12,705 nt of DNA from the NCBI GenBank assembly GCA_031259095.1, contig JAIRLW010000550.1, forward strand, positions 1 through 12,705, in the 5' to 3' direction. Source of the stretch: Planctomycetaceae bacterium (GTDB taxonomy: Bacteria > Planctomycetota > Planctomycetia > Pirellulales > Thermoguttaceae). The position numbers were made by a program, and so were the translations under genes. Positions 6,063 through 12,705 of the stretch are shown piece after piece. Position 1 is the stretch's first letter. Each line of letters begins with the position of its first letter. Under the pieces are notes generated by a model. That model ran no database searches. It saw only the letters and a list, made by a program, of their open reading frames with translations, and had not been told where the DNA came from.

Positions 6063-8153
6063 ATGACCATTTGTCCGACCAATCGAGTTCTGATTTGGAA
6101 CCTGCTCTTGGCAGGTTTTGGATTGTTCTGCGCGGTTGGTTGTCAATCATTACCGCGAAGCGGTTTTGATCCGAAGGGTGAACGATTGTTTGAATCCTGT
6201 CCGTTGGAAGGGCTTTTACCGTCGAATTGTGATTTATTTGGTCGTCGGAAAGAGCCGCAAACATCAACGACTCCCTTGACCGCAACACCGATTCCTCCGC
6301 TGGTCGATCATTCCGGCGCAACCGTTTTTCCCGGAACAGCATCCGTAACACCAAATCAATTACCCGGTCAATTCGGTGCGGCGCAATTGGGAACGGTTGT
6401 TAGTCCAGCCGGAATACCGCAGTACGGTTCCACCGCAACCGCTATAACTCCAGCCGCTCGCGGAATCAATACGGCAATTATTGCTTCACCGGAGGCGACG
6501 CCTAAACCGGTTTTTGAAGAAACCGGCGGCTATGCGTTACCGACCGTTCCCATTGAAGGTCCGGCAATTTTGATGACTCCGCGTGAACAAATTGCGCCGG
6601 TTGGCAGTGAAGTTGTTTTGATTTCCAGTTATCTTGGCAGCAAGGATCATTTAATAACGAACGAAAAAATCGAATGGACACTCGAAGGTGTTGGAGCGAT
6701 TCAGAAATTCGACGGCGGTTCTATTTGCGATCCGTTACATTTTGATTATGTCCGCGCAAGAAAAATCACCGACCGTTATGTTGTGACGAAAACAAGCCGG
6801 CTTTATCAAACTCTTGATCGCGGAACACCTGAAACAAAAGACGATATTCATCTTCTCAAAGGTCAAACCTGGATTTCCGTTAATTCGATGCGTGAAGGAA
6901 CAACTCATGTAACAACATTTGCTCCGTCGCTGAAAGATTGGTCGAAACGAAGTGATGTTGGAATTATTCATTGGGTTGATGCTCAATGGTTTTTGCCGCG
7001 TCTTTCGATTGCTCCGGTCGGCGACAGCCGGATTTTGACCACAACGGTGTTACGACAAACAAACGGTCAACCGCGAAACGGATGGATTGTCCGTTACGAG
7101 ATTTTGAACGGTCCGTCTGCCGGATTAGGACAATCTTCGGCACAGATTGAAGAAAAAGAAACGGATATGTCCGGTCAGGCGTCGGTGATTCTTTCGCAAC
7201 GGGAAAGCCGCGCCGGAACCAATACAATTTCCGTACAAATTATTCGTCCGGCGGGAGTGGACGGTTCTGATCGCCGTGTTACGGTTGGCAGTGAAACGAT
7301 TCGGCAAACTTGGTCGGGCAACGCCGGTATTCGCATTGCGTTAACCGGTCCAGGTTCAGAAAAAGTGATTAAACGCGGCGATGATATTCCGTACACCATT
7401 ACATTGACAAACACAACATCGCTTATTGGAAGAGGCGCGGTGGTGTTTGAAGTTCCGCCGTTGGCGACCTTTATCGGCAGTCAACCGACTCCGGCGCGAA
7501 CAGAAAATTCATCGGTACTTTGGACTGTCGAGGTTCCGCCCAAAGCAACCGCAACAATTCAATGTACGCTTCGTGCTGGAACCGTTGGAAGTATTTATCC
7601 TGTTGCAACATTTTATCCTCAAGGCATTTCACCGGAAACACGATTGCCGATTACCGGAACATCCGTTCCGTTACCGTCTGCCGATTCTTCCGCTGTTACG
7701 CCAACCTTATCCGGCGCCGCTCAACCGTCGTCCGGCGGCGCAACAGTTTTTCGCCGTGACACTCCAACCGGTGTGATTTTGAAAATTGAACCGAGAATCG
7801 AACCGGATAAAGATAAAGTTGTCGCGGTTGGAAAACCGTTGGAGTTTTCTTTTATTGTTGAAAATAAGAGTTCGTCGGAAATCAGAAATGCGCAATTACG
7901 AATTGAGGTTCCGCCGGAAATCCGACATTTAGTATCAAAAGGCGCCGCCTCCCCTTCAGCAGATGGTACAGCATACCATAGTCTCCAGCATGATTATGTG
8001 TACATTGATGTTGCGTCTATTCCGGTCGAAGGAATCGCCTATGTCAGTACCGAATTCCCTAACCTCAGCCCTCAAGGTTATCAAATTGTCGGAACACTTT
8101 TTGTCAATAATCAACAATTTGACCAAATCACAAAACTGATCAAACCAAAGTAA
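6063..8153 (+). CDS. DUF11-repeat envelope lipoprotein
   Basis: A 696-residue predicted exported lipoprotein. An N-terminal signal (NRVLIWNLLLAGFGLFC) ends in AVGC with C27 as the probable lipidated residue. Next comes 'LPRSGFDPKGERLFESC', a segment I associate with planctomycete DUF11 lipoproteins. A proline/threonine-rich linker covers about 60-165. Ig-like beta domains follow at roughly 170-300 and 312-415. A DUF11 domain lies at about 422-516 (GIRIALTGPGSEKVIKRGDD, then IPYTITLTNTT) and a second, more divergent one at about 570-696 (KIEPRIEPDKDKVVAVGKPL). DUF11 domains are beta-sandwich modules of cell-surface proteins, so a structural or adhesive envelope role is likely but not shown. 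The ATG follows an in-frame TGA (6057-6059), which fixes the start; there is no Shine-Dalgarno. It ends convergent with gspF, about 100 bases away. Confidence 0.88.
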   Translation: MTICPTNRVLIWNLLLAGFGLFCAVGCQSLPRSGFDPKGERLFESCPLEGLLPSNCDLFGRRKEPQTSTTPLTATPIPPLVDHSGATVFPGTASVTPNQLPGQFGAAQLGTVVSPAGIPQYGSTATAITPAARGINTAIIASPEATPKPVFEETGGYALPTVPIEGPAILMTPREQIAPVGSEVVLISSYLGSKDHLITNEKIEWTLEGVGAIQKFDGGSICDPLHFDYVRARKITDRYVVTKTSRLYQTLDRGTPETKDDIHLLKGQTWISVNSMREGTTHVTTFAPSLKDWSKRSDVGIIHWVDAQWFLPRLSIAPVGDSRILTTTVLRQTNGQPRNGWIVRYEILNGPSAGLGQSSAQIEEKETDMSGQASVILSQRESRAGTNTISVQIIRPAGVDGSDRRVTVGSETIRQTWSGNAGIRIALTGPGSEKVIKRGDDIPYTITLTNTTSLIGRGAVVFEVPPLATFIGSQPTPARTENSSVLWTVEVPPKATATIQCTLRAGTVGSIYPVATFYPQGISPETRLPITGTSVPLPSADSSAVTPTLSGAAQPSSGGATVFRRDTPTGVILKIEPRIEPDKDKVVAVGKPLEFSFIVENKSSSEIRNAQLRIEVPPEIRHLVSKGAASPSADGTAYHSLQHDYVYIDVASIPVEGIAYVSTEFPNLSPQGYQIVGTLFVNNQQFDQITKLIKPK

Positions 8154-8176
8154 GGCAACTCGCAAAAATAAGTCGC

Positions 8177-8192
8177 GTCGGCGGTAGCCGAC
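8177..8192. terminator. Possible terminator hairpin after the DUF11 gene
   Basis: GTCGGC-GGTA-GCCGAC is a perfect 6-bp GC-rich stem, 23 bases after the stop, followed after a short spacer by five T residues (8200-8204). The T-tract is a little far from the stem, so termination on the plus strand is plausible rather than certain. Confidence 0.4.
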
Positions 8193-8219
8193 TTGTGCAT
8201 TTTTCACTCTCCACTATTT

Positions 8220-8256
8220 AAGATAGGCGATGTTTCGCCGAAACATTGCTTACCTT
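8220..8256. repeat. Hairpin overlapping the gspF stop codon
   Basis: Arms of 16 bases (AAGATAGGCGATGTTT and AAACATTGCTTACCTT) pair around CGCCG with 13 Watson-Crick pairs, two G-U wobbles on the plus-strand transcript and one mismatch. The GGCGATGTTTCGCCGA core resembles GGCGATATTTCGCCGA after recA (about 12450). The stem runs into the gspF stop codon at 8255-8257. It may serve the ends of both convergent transcripts. Confidence 0.6.
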
Positions 8257-9469
8257 ATCCGGCAAGCGTGGTCATATTGATAATTGGGAGCAGCATGGAA
8301 ACAATAATATAAAAAACCGCTCCCGCCATGATTAGTAACATTAATGGTTCAATTAAACGGATAATCGTGTCTAATTGCCGAGCGGTATTTCGTTCGATGG
8401 TGTCGGCGATGTTCACCAGCACATTTTCCAACGTGTTCGATTCTTCCGCCACCGTAATCATCGCCATCACCTGCGGAGGAACAATACCGGAATCCGTTAA
8501 CGGTTTCGAAAGCGGTTCACCGCTGGAAACATTTTCCGCAGAACGTTTGACCGCATCAGCCAAAACCGTGTTGCCGGTCGATTGACTGCTAATGTCCAAC
8601 GAACGAAGAATCGGAACTCCATTTTCTAAAAGCGTTCCAAGTACACGACAAAAACGTGAAACCGCACTGTTCAATAAAATCGGTCCCAATAACGGTAATC
8701 GGAGTTTTACGCGGTCCATGATTCGAATTCCCCATTGAGTCGAGAGTTGTCCCTGAATCCAAACCCCAAGAAAAAACATCGCCCCAACAAAATAAATCCC
8801 ATAACCAAGAAGAATGTTACGCATCCAAAGTAAGGATTGAGTTGTCCAAGGCAATGGGTTTCCGGCGTCAACCATCTGATTAAAAAACGGCATAAACTGA
8901 GGAACAAAGAAAATCAAAAGTGTTACCACCACCGATATTCCAACAAAAAACAATATCGAAGGATAAATCATCGCACTAATAATTTTTCCTTTCAGTTCCG
9001 CCTGCTGTTCCAAGAATTTCGATGTACGACGCAACGCATCTTCCAAAAACGCTCCTTCCGCTCCGGCACGAATAATACTAATCGTTAAATCATTGAAAAT
9101 ATTCGGATGAGATGCAAAAGCGTTGTCAATCGCTTCACCGTCGGCAATTTGATCGTGAATATCCGTCAAAACCTCACGGAATAACGGATGAGTTGTCTGT
9201 TTGATGAGAACCTGAAACGCCGCTAATACCGGTACGCCATTCTCCAATAAATCAGCAAGTTGCCCAAGTATGGCGGCAACCTGTGAATCCGCAACGCGAC
9301 GATTAAACAACTTAATCGTAATCTGTCCGCGTCGGGCGTCGTCCACGCTAATAGGAAAAAGCGATAGTCGATGCAATGTCTCCAACGCTTCCCGTTTAGA
9401 ATTGGCGCTCAACTTGCCCGTAACGTCGTTGCCTGTAACCGTTTTGGCAGTATAAACATAATCAGCCAT
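8255..9469 (-). CDS. gspF: GspF/PilC-family inner-membrane protein
   Basis: Inner-membrane platform protein of type II secretion or type IV pilus assembly, 404 residues, the usual length. It starts MADYVYTAKTVTGNDVTGKL, the typical GspF/PilC opening. It has two homologous T2SF domains, at about 65-190 and 270-395, each carrying an 'LLENGVPVLAAF' or 'LLENGVPILRSL' motif. The hydrophobic spans follow each domain (about 165-190, 215-240 and 372-396). It ends IVSMLLPIINMTTLAG, close to the family's canonical end. The gene stands alone, with no gspE, gspG or pilin gene in the window. Secretion versus pilus use cannot be decided. The start at 9469 lacks a strong Shine-Dalgarno (only GAG about 12 bases upstream) but fits the family N-terminus exactly. 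Confidence 0.93.
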   Translation of the reverse strand: MADYVYTAKTVTGNDVTGKLSANSKREALETLHRLSLFPISVDDARRGQITIKLFNRRVADSQVAAILGQLADLLENGVPVLAAFQVLIKQTTHPLFREVLTDIHDQIADGEAIDNAFASHPNIFNDLTISIIRAGAEGAFLEDALRRTSKFLEQQAELKGKIISAMIYPSILFFVGISVVVTLLIFFVPQFMPFFNQMVDAGNPLPWTTQSLLWMRNILLGYGIYFVGAMFFLGVWIQGQLSTQWGIRIMDRVKLRLPLLGPILLNSAVSRFCRVLGTLLENGVPILRSLDISSQSTGNTVLADAVKRSAENVSSGEPLSKPLTDSGIVPPQVMAMITVAEESNTLENVLVNIADTIERNTARQLDTIIRLIEPLMLLIMAGAVFYIIVSMLLPIINMTTLAG

Positions 9470-9515
9470 CGCTTCACTCTCAGTGTTTGGGGAAATTTCA
9501 AAAAAACTTTTCCTA

Positions 9516-9627
9516 AATTATTCGTCCCATTGTTCCTATTGTCCCTTATGTCCCTAAAATATTTCGTAGAGGGACAATTGGGACAAGTGAGACAAATTGG
9601 GACAAGTAGGATAAATTGGGCAAATTT
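9516..9627. repeat. GTCCC-type hairpin repeat, copy 2
   Basis: The left arm has 9-bp periodic units (CGTCCCATTG, TTCCTATTG, TCCCTTATG, TCCCTAAAA). The right arm carries complementary units from about 9569 (GAGGGACAATTGGGACAAGT, GAGACAAATTGGGACAAGT, AGGATAAATTGGGCAAATTT). The right arm is longer than the left, suggesting gain or loss of single units. It lies between the two divergent genes. Confidence 0.75.
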
Positions 9628-9673
9628 TCTAAATTAAGAATAATATACCGTCAACACAAAACCGGACAATTCC

Positions 9674-9705
9674 TATTGCGGAAAATTGATATTGCGGAAA
9701 ATTGA
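9674..9705. repeat. Two-copy 16-bp tandem repeat
   Basis: TATTGCGGAAAATTGA occurs twice, back to back and identical (9674-9689, 9690-9705). It sits directly before the 13-bp array. Confidence 0.85.
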
Positions 9706-9710
9706 AATTT

Positions 9711-9775
9711 TTCGCATAATTCTTTCGCATAATTCTTTTGCATAATTTTTTTGCATAATTTTTTTGCATAATCCG
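9711..9775. repeat. Five-copy 13-bp tandem array
   Basis: Units are TTCGCATAATTCT, TTCGCATAATTCT, TTTGCATAATTTT, TTTGCATAATTTT and TTTGCATAATCCG, contiguous and in register. The core GCATAAT is unchanged in all five. It ends 78 bases before the permease start, where promoter or operator sequence would be expected. Confidence 0.9.
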
Positions 9776-9853
9776 TTGTTTTTCCCTCCGGTACGCAACG
9801 CCTTCCGAGAAGAATATCGGCATGTTGACTGTTTTTACGCCCTTGAAAATAAA

Positions 9854-10990
9854 ATGACCATTTTAGATCGTTATCTTTTGAAGAGTTTTTTTTTCAATCT
9901 GATTTTCTGGTTTATTTGTATTATTGGGATTTTTATTGTATTTGATCTTTTTACTCATCTGGACAGTTTGGTTCAAAAAGGAAAAGAGCAAAACAATGTT
10001 TTTCGACTTATAGGGACTTACTATCTTTTCCAATCGATTCCGATTGCGATGACACTCAGTTCGATTCTTGGACTTGTTTCGGCAATGATTGCGATGGCAA
10101 TGATGATTCGCAATAACGAATTGGTTCCGATTCAGGCGGCAGGAATTTCAACACTGAGAATTATTCGACCATTGATTATTGGAGTGATTTTTGTCGCGGT
10201 CGTTTCAACCATTCTCCGAGAAACAGTGTTGCCGCATTTTCTTGACGAATTGGTAATGGAAGCGGAAGATATCGCTAAAGATCGCGGTGTTCGGCTGAAT
10301 GCCATGATTGACAATGAAACCGGAATTAGTATTTTGGGCGATCAGATTTTTCGAAAAGAGTTGAGAATCGGCAATCCGGTTTTTGTCATTCCGAAACCGA
10401 TTGCCAAACAGTTGACTCGTCTCAAGGCAAAAGACGCTTTTTACCATTCGGCGAAAAATAAAAAACCGGCAGGTTTTATGTTGGTTGGTTTTGCAGAAAT
10501 TCCGGCGATTCTCAATGGTGATTCTTTGACTTTTAATGGACAACCAATTGTGATAACACATCAGGATGAACCTGATTGGGTTAAGGCGGATAGTTGTTTT
10601 GTGGTGAGTCAGGTTCCGTTTGATTATCTGGCGTCCAATGATGCGTGGCGGCAATACGCTTCAACATGGGAACTGTTTAAAGCCGCACGGAATAACAGTC
10701 TTGACGTGGGCAATCGGATTCACGCAATAATTCACTGCCGTATTTTGCAACCTTTTCTTGATATAACTCTTCTTTTTTTGGGTTTGCCAGCGATTCTGGC
10801 GAGTGGAGATCGCAATGTGTTCAAGGCGATGGGAATTAGCGGACTGGTCATTCTTGCCTTTCTGGTGATTCAGAAATCATGTCAATATCTCGGCGCAAAC
10901 GGAAATATGCCTGTTCTTGGCGCATGGTTACCGCTCATGATTTTCGTCCCGTTTGCCGTGAACCAAATTATGATGCTCAAAACAAAATAA
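9854..10990 (+). CDS. LptF/LptG-family (YjgP/YjgQ) lipopolysaccharide export permease
   Basis: Inner-membrane permease of 378 residues that, with a partner and the LptB ATPase, lifts lipopolysaccharide out of the inner membrane. It starts MTILDRYLLKSFFFNL, the classic family opening, with a first span at about 11-33. Two more spans lie at about 56-85 and 100-122, around 'ELVPIQAAGISTLRIIRPL', the coupling-helix region of the family. A periplasmic domain covers about 123-285 and three spans end the protein (about 295-378). The ATG at 9854 is preferred over an in-frame ATG at 9764, whose extra 30 residues derive from repeat sequence. No Shine-Dalgarno is visible. LptF and LptG cannot be told apart here and no second permease gene is adjacent. 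The next gene is recA, 336 bases downstream. Confidence 0.9.
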   Translation: MTILDRYLLKSFFFNLIFWFICIIGIFIVFDLFTHLDSLVQKGKEQNNVFRLIGTYYLFQSIPIAMTLSSILGLVSAMIAMAMMIRNNELVPIQAAGISTLRIIRPLIIGVIFVAVVSTILRETVLPHFLDELVMEAEDIAKDRGVRLNAMIDNETGISILGDQIFRKELRIGNPVFVIPKPIAKQLTRLKAKDAFYHSAKNKKPAGFMLVGFAEIPAILNGDSLTFNGQPIVITHQDEPDWVKADSCFVVSQVPFDYLASNDAWRQYASTWELFKAARNNSLDVGNRIHAIIHCRILQPFLDITLLFLGLPAILASGDRNVFKAMGISGLVILAFLVIQKSCQYLGANGNMPVLGAWLPLMIFVPFAVNQIMMLKTK

Positions 10991-11064
10991 AAAACATCGC
11001 CCGCCTCTGGACATAAACAATGGGAAACCTCTAAAAATTCATTTTTAATCACAACGTTTAATTT

Positions 11065-11140
11065 AAAAATCATTTGTCCCTAACGTCTCTATCGTCCCTC
11101 AAGTCCTTTTTTAGAGAGACCTTAGGGACAAATGATTTTT
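11065..11140. repeat. GTCCC-type hairpin repeat, copy 3 (near-perfect stem)
   Basis: The left arm 11065-11090 begins AAAAATCATTTGTCCCTAA and the right arm is 11115-11140. They pair over 26 bases with a single mismatch around a 24-base loop that itself carries further GTCCC units. Outside the stem, AATGGGAA (about 11019) and TTCCCAATG (about 11146) extend the symmetry. ATTCATTTTTAATCAC in the left flank matches the flank of copy 1. It is the most regular of the three copies. Confidence 0.85.
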
Positions 11141-11241
11141 AAAGATTCCCAATGATCTCTCCAAAATGTAAAATAATCAGCGAATTTTTTATTGAAAAAC
11201 GGTTAAAAGATAATCTACCGTATTTTTATAACGACGAAGTT

Positions 11242-11250
11242 TGTTATAAT
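11242..11250 (+). promoter_or_regulatory. Candidate extended -10 promoter of recA
   Basis: TGTTATAAT is a consensus extended -10 element (TG-n-TATAAT) that would give a leader of about 70 bases before the recA ATG. The -35 region is poor, as is common for extended -10 promoters. Confidence 0.55.
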
Positions 11251-11326
11251 GAGGCAGGTTTCCTTATTTGTTTAACAGTAACTTTTACTAACAATTTTAC
11301 TTAATACTTAACCAACATTAAATTCC

Positions 11327-12418
11327 ATGCCTAAAAAAACTGTTGAAAAAACGAAATCCGCTCATACGAAAGCGGAAAAGGTCAATAAGATTGACCAGGT
11401 TTATTCGAAGAATCCTGAATTGAAAAACACCGTAACGCAAATCGAAAAAATATTTGGCGAAGGCACGATTATGCCGTTACAACTTGATCAATCGCCTAGT
11501 CTTTCCGGTATTTCAACCGGTAGTCTTTCGCTGGACATTGCTTTAGGTGGTTTTGGCGTACCGCGCGGCAGAATCATTGAAATTTTCGGTCCCGAGTCAA
11601 GCGGTAAAACAACGTTAACCTTACACATTGTTGCTCAGGCACAAAAGGAAGACGGAATTGCCGCATTTATCGATGCGGAACACGCACTGGATCCAAGTTG
11701 GGCGAAACGTCTTGGCGTTGATCTTGAAAGTCTGCTTGTTTCGCAACCGGGTAGTGGTGAAGAGGCAATGCAGATCACGGAAATGCTTGTCAAATCCAAT
11801 GCGGTTGATATTATTGTTGTTGATTCGGTTGCGGCGTTGGTTCCTGAAAAGGAACTTAAAGGCGAAATGGGCGACACCCATGTTGGACTTCAGGCTCGTT
11901 TGATGAGTCAGGCTCTTCGAAAACTGACAGGTATCGTTGCTAAAAGTAAAACGTGTATTATTTTTATCAATCAGATTCGTGAAAAAATCGGTGTTATGTT
12001 TGGCAATCCTGAAACAACACCGGGCGGACGTGCGTTGAAGTTCTACTGTTCTTGCCGAATTGATGTGCGGCGTGTCGGACAAATCAAGGAAGGCGAGACG
12101 GTGATTGGTCAACGGGTCAAGGCGAAAGTGGTGAAAAACAAAGTGGCTCCGCCGTTTCGGGCTGCGGAGTTCGACATGATGCACAACAACGGAATCAGTT
12201 ACGAGGGCGATATTCTTGATCTTGCCATCAAACAAAAAATTGTTGTCAAATCCGGTGCGTGGTTCCGTTACGGGGAACAACAACTTGGTCAAGGACGTGA
12301 AAAGACCAAACAGTATTTAAAAGAAAACCCCGATTTCACCGAACAACTCAAAACGGAAATCCTCACTGAAATTCAAGAAAACGGTGCGGATTTGTTCTCC
12401 GACAGCGCTGAAGAATAG
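11327..12418 (+). CDS. recA: Recombinase RecA
   Basis: ATP-dependent strand-exchange protein of homologous recombination and activator of LexA-type cleavage, 363 residues, normal length. Walker A is GPESSGKTT (88-96) and Walker B '[12 protein letters not shown]' lies near 165-176. The '[20 protein letters not shown]' followed by 'GGRALKFY' region (loop L2) is intact. The C-terminal domain ends in an acidic tail ([13 protein letters not shown]) typical of RecA. The first 30 residues form a lysine-rich extension ([18 protein letters not shown]). The start at 11327 has no Shine-Dalgarno but gives a full-length family protein. It appears to be transcribed alone, from the extended -10 promoter upstream, and is followed by a hairpin region. 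Confidence 0.98.
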   Translation: MPKKTVEKTKSAHTKAEKVNKIDQVYSKNPELKNTVTQIEKIFGEGTIMPLQLDQSPSLSGISTGSLSLDIALGGFGVPRGRIIEIFGPESSGKTTLTLHIVAQAQKEDGIAAFIDAEHALDPSWAKRLGVDLESLLVSQPGSGEEAMQITEMLVKSNAVDIIVVDSVAALVPEKELKGEMGDTHVGLQARLMSQALRKLTGIVAKSKTCIIFINQIREKIGVMFGNPETTPGGRALKFYCSCRIDVRRVGQIKEGETVIGQRVKAKVVKNKVAPPFRAAEFDMMHNNGISYEGDILDLAIKQKIVVKSGAWFRYGEQQLGQGREKTKQYLKENPDFTEQLKTEILTEIQENGADLFSDSAEE

Positions 12419-12444
12419 AGGAAGAACAGAAAACCGTTCAAAAA

Positions 12445-12522
12445 AGGTGGGCGATATTTCGCCGACGCAACTAAGGGTGAAAAACCCTTTGGCAAAAGGT
12501 CGCCTACCACCTGATATTGACC
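12445..12522. repeat. Inverted-repeat element, GTCGCC family, short copy
   Basis: The ends AGGTGG (12445-12450) and CCACCT (12507-12512) are complementary, and inside them GGCGA pairs with TCGCC. Smaller stems lie within (GGCGA-TATT-TCGCC and AAGGGT-GAAAA-ACCCTT). The right part, 12488-12522, matches 5781-5816 at about 31 of 35 positions (TTTGGCA..AAGGTCGCC.ACC). It starts 26 bases after the recA stop, so it could also act at the recA transcript end, but there is no T-tract. Confidence 0.7.
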
Positions 12523-12625
12523 AAACAGTTCTCTCAATTTCGAAATAATCAGAGAAATTAATTAATTGATTCATTAGTTACTAAACTCAAAACACGAATT
12601 CCACTGAAATCTTACTCAAATTGTT

Positions 12626-12705
12626 ATGTCCTCAGTTAAAAGTGAAGTAACTTTAAAAGTTCAGGTTGCGAATAAATATTTTAATAAATTTACCGTTTCG
12701 TTTGA
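12626..12705 (+). CDS. Possible start of a downstream gene (truncated by window end)
   Basis: An ATG opens a frame of 26 codons that is still open at the window edge (MSSVKSEVTLKVQVANKYFN, then KFTVSF). The upstream 100 bases are AT-rich and non-coding. No Shine-Dalgarno is seen, as with recA and the permease gene. It is too short to assign a family and the frame could be chance. Confidence 0.35.
   Translation, partial: MSSVKSEVTLKVQVANKYFNKFTVSF

Larger units (their letters stand above)
9470..9853. other. Divergent intergenic region between gspF and the LptF/G permease gene
   Basis: This stretch must carry promoters for both genes. Most of it is repeated sequence: GTCCC-type hairpin repeat copy 2, then two 16-bp tandem units (TATTGCGGAAAATTGA at 9674-9689 and 9690-9705), then five 13-bp tandem units (9711-9775). 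A 30-codon in-frame extension of the permease from an ATG at 9764 starts inside the array and is not credible coding. Confidence 0.65.
10991..11326. other. Intergenic region between the permease gene and recA
   Basis: It contains GTCCC-type repeat copy 3 with a long stem, followed by an AT-rich stretch with a candidate extended -10 promoter for recA. No coding frame is credible. I looked for SOS-box-like palindromes of the E. coli and Gram-positive types and found none. Confidence 0.6.

Noticed and set aside
9711..9775. CRISPR-like array
   Set aside because: The 13-bp units are contiguous with no spacers, and no cas genes are nearby. It is a simple tandem repeat.
9764..9853. 30-residue N-terminal extension of the LptF/G permease
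   Set aside because: The extension starts inside the tandem repeat array and the family N-terminus begins exactly at the ATG at 9854.
11141..11326. LexA/SOS box before recA
   Set aside because: I looked for CTG-N10-CAG and GAAC-N4-GTTC type palindromes and found none. Planctomycete-specific boxes, if any, I cannot recognise.
11621..12292. 223-codon open frame on the minus strand inside recA
   Set aside because: It lies wholly antisense to an unmistakable recA, has low-quality composition and no family pattern. It is a shadow of recA codon use.

Overview
The window looks like chromosomal DNA of a low-to-mid GC, Gram-negative-type bacterium with an anaerobic or fermentative lifestyle. My best guess is a member of the Planctomycetes. 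The reasons are: a DUF11-repeat lipoprotein with an 'x-DPKGERLF' segment after the lipobox, of a type I associate with planctomycetes; an LptF/LptG-family permease; scattered single secretion genes (one gspF alone); and several genes without a Shine-Dalgarno sequence. The phylum call is inference from gene content. No rRNA or tRNA is present to confirm it.

Layout. Bases 1-203 hold the 5' end of a minus-strand gene that runs off the window, possibly AnmK-like. Bases 600-5361 are one minus-strand block read from right to left: a Tat-exported single-chain [FeFe] hydrogenase (hydA), a VapBC-like PIN toxin-antitoxin pair, a four-cluster ferredoxin subunit (hybA-like) and an integral membrane subunit (hybB/NrfD family). 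After a 700-bp intergenic stretch come a plus-strand DUF11 lipoprotein (6063-8153), a convergent minus-strand gspF/pilC (8255-9469), then plus-strand lptF/lptG-like permease (9854-10990) and recA (11327-12418). A possible further plus-strand gene begins at 12626.

How the genes work together. HydA carries a twin-arginine signal, two ferredoxin-type clusters and all H-cluster motifs. The HybA-like subunit has 16 cluster cysteines and a C-terminal membrane anchor but no export signal of its own. The HybB-like subunit is the multi-span membrane protein that exchanges electrons with quinone in [NiFe] hydrogenase-2. Together they suggest a periplasm-facing, membrane-anchored H2:quinone oxidoreductase in which an [FeFe] catalytic subunit sits where the [NiFe] subunits are normally found. 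A toxin-antitoxin pair lies between hydA and the two electron-transfer genes, all on one strand. The rest of the window is housekeeping: envelope lipoprotein, secretion or pilus inner-membrane protein, lipopolysaccharide export permease and recombinase.

The intergenic spaces are rich in structure. Three copies of a hairpin-forming repeat built from roughly 9-bp GTCCC units lie at 471-552, 9516-9627 and 11065-11140. A second, REP-like family rich in GTCGCC/GGCGAC occurs at 5628-5805 and 12445-12522, with a related hairpin at 8177-8256. A five-copy 13-bp tandem array precedes the permease gene, and three 11-12-bp iterons precede the antitoxin gene. I see no CRISPR array, tRNA, rRNA or transposase.
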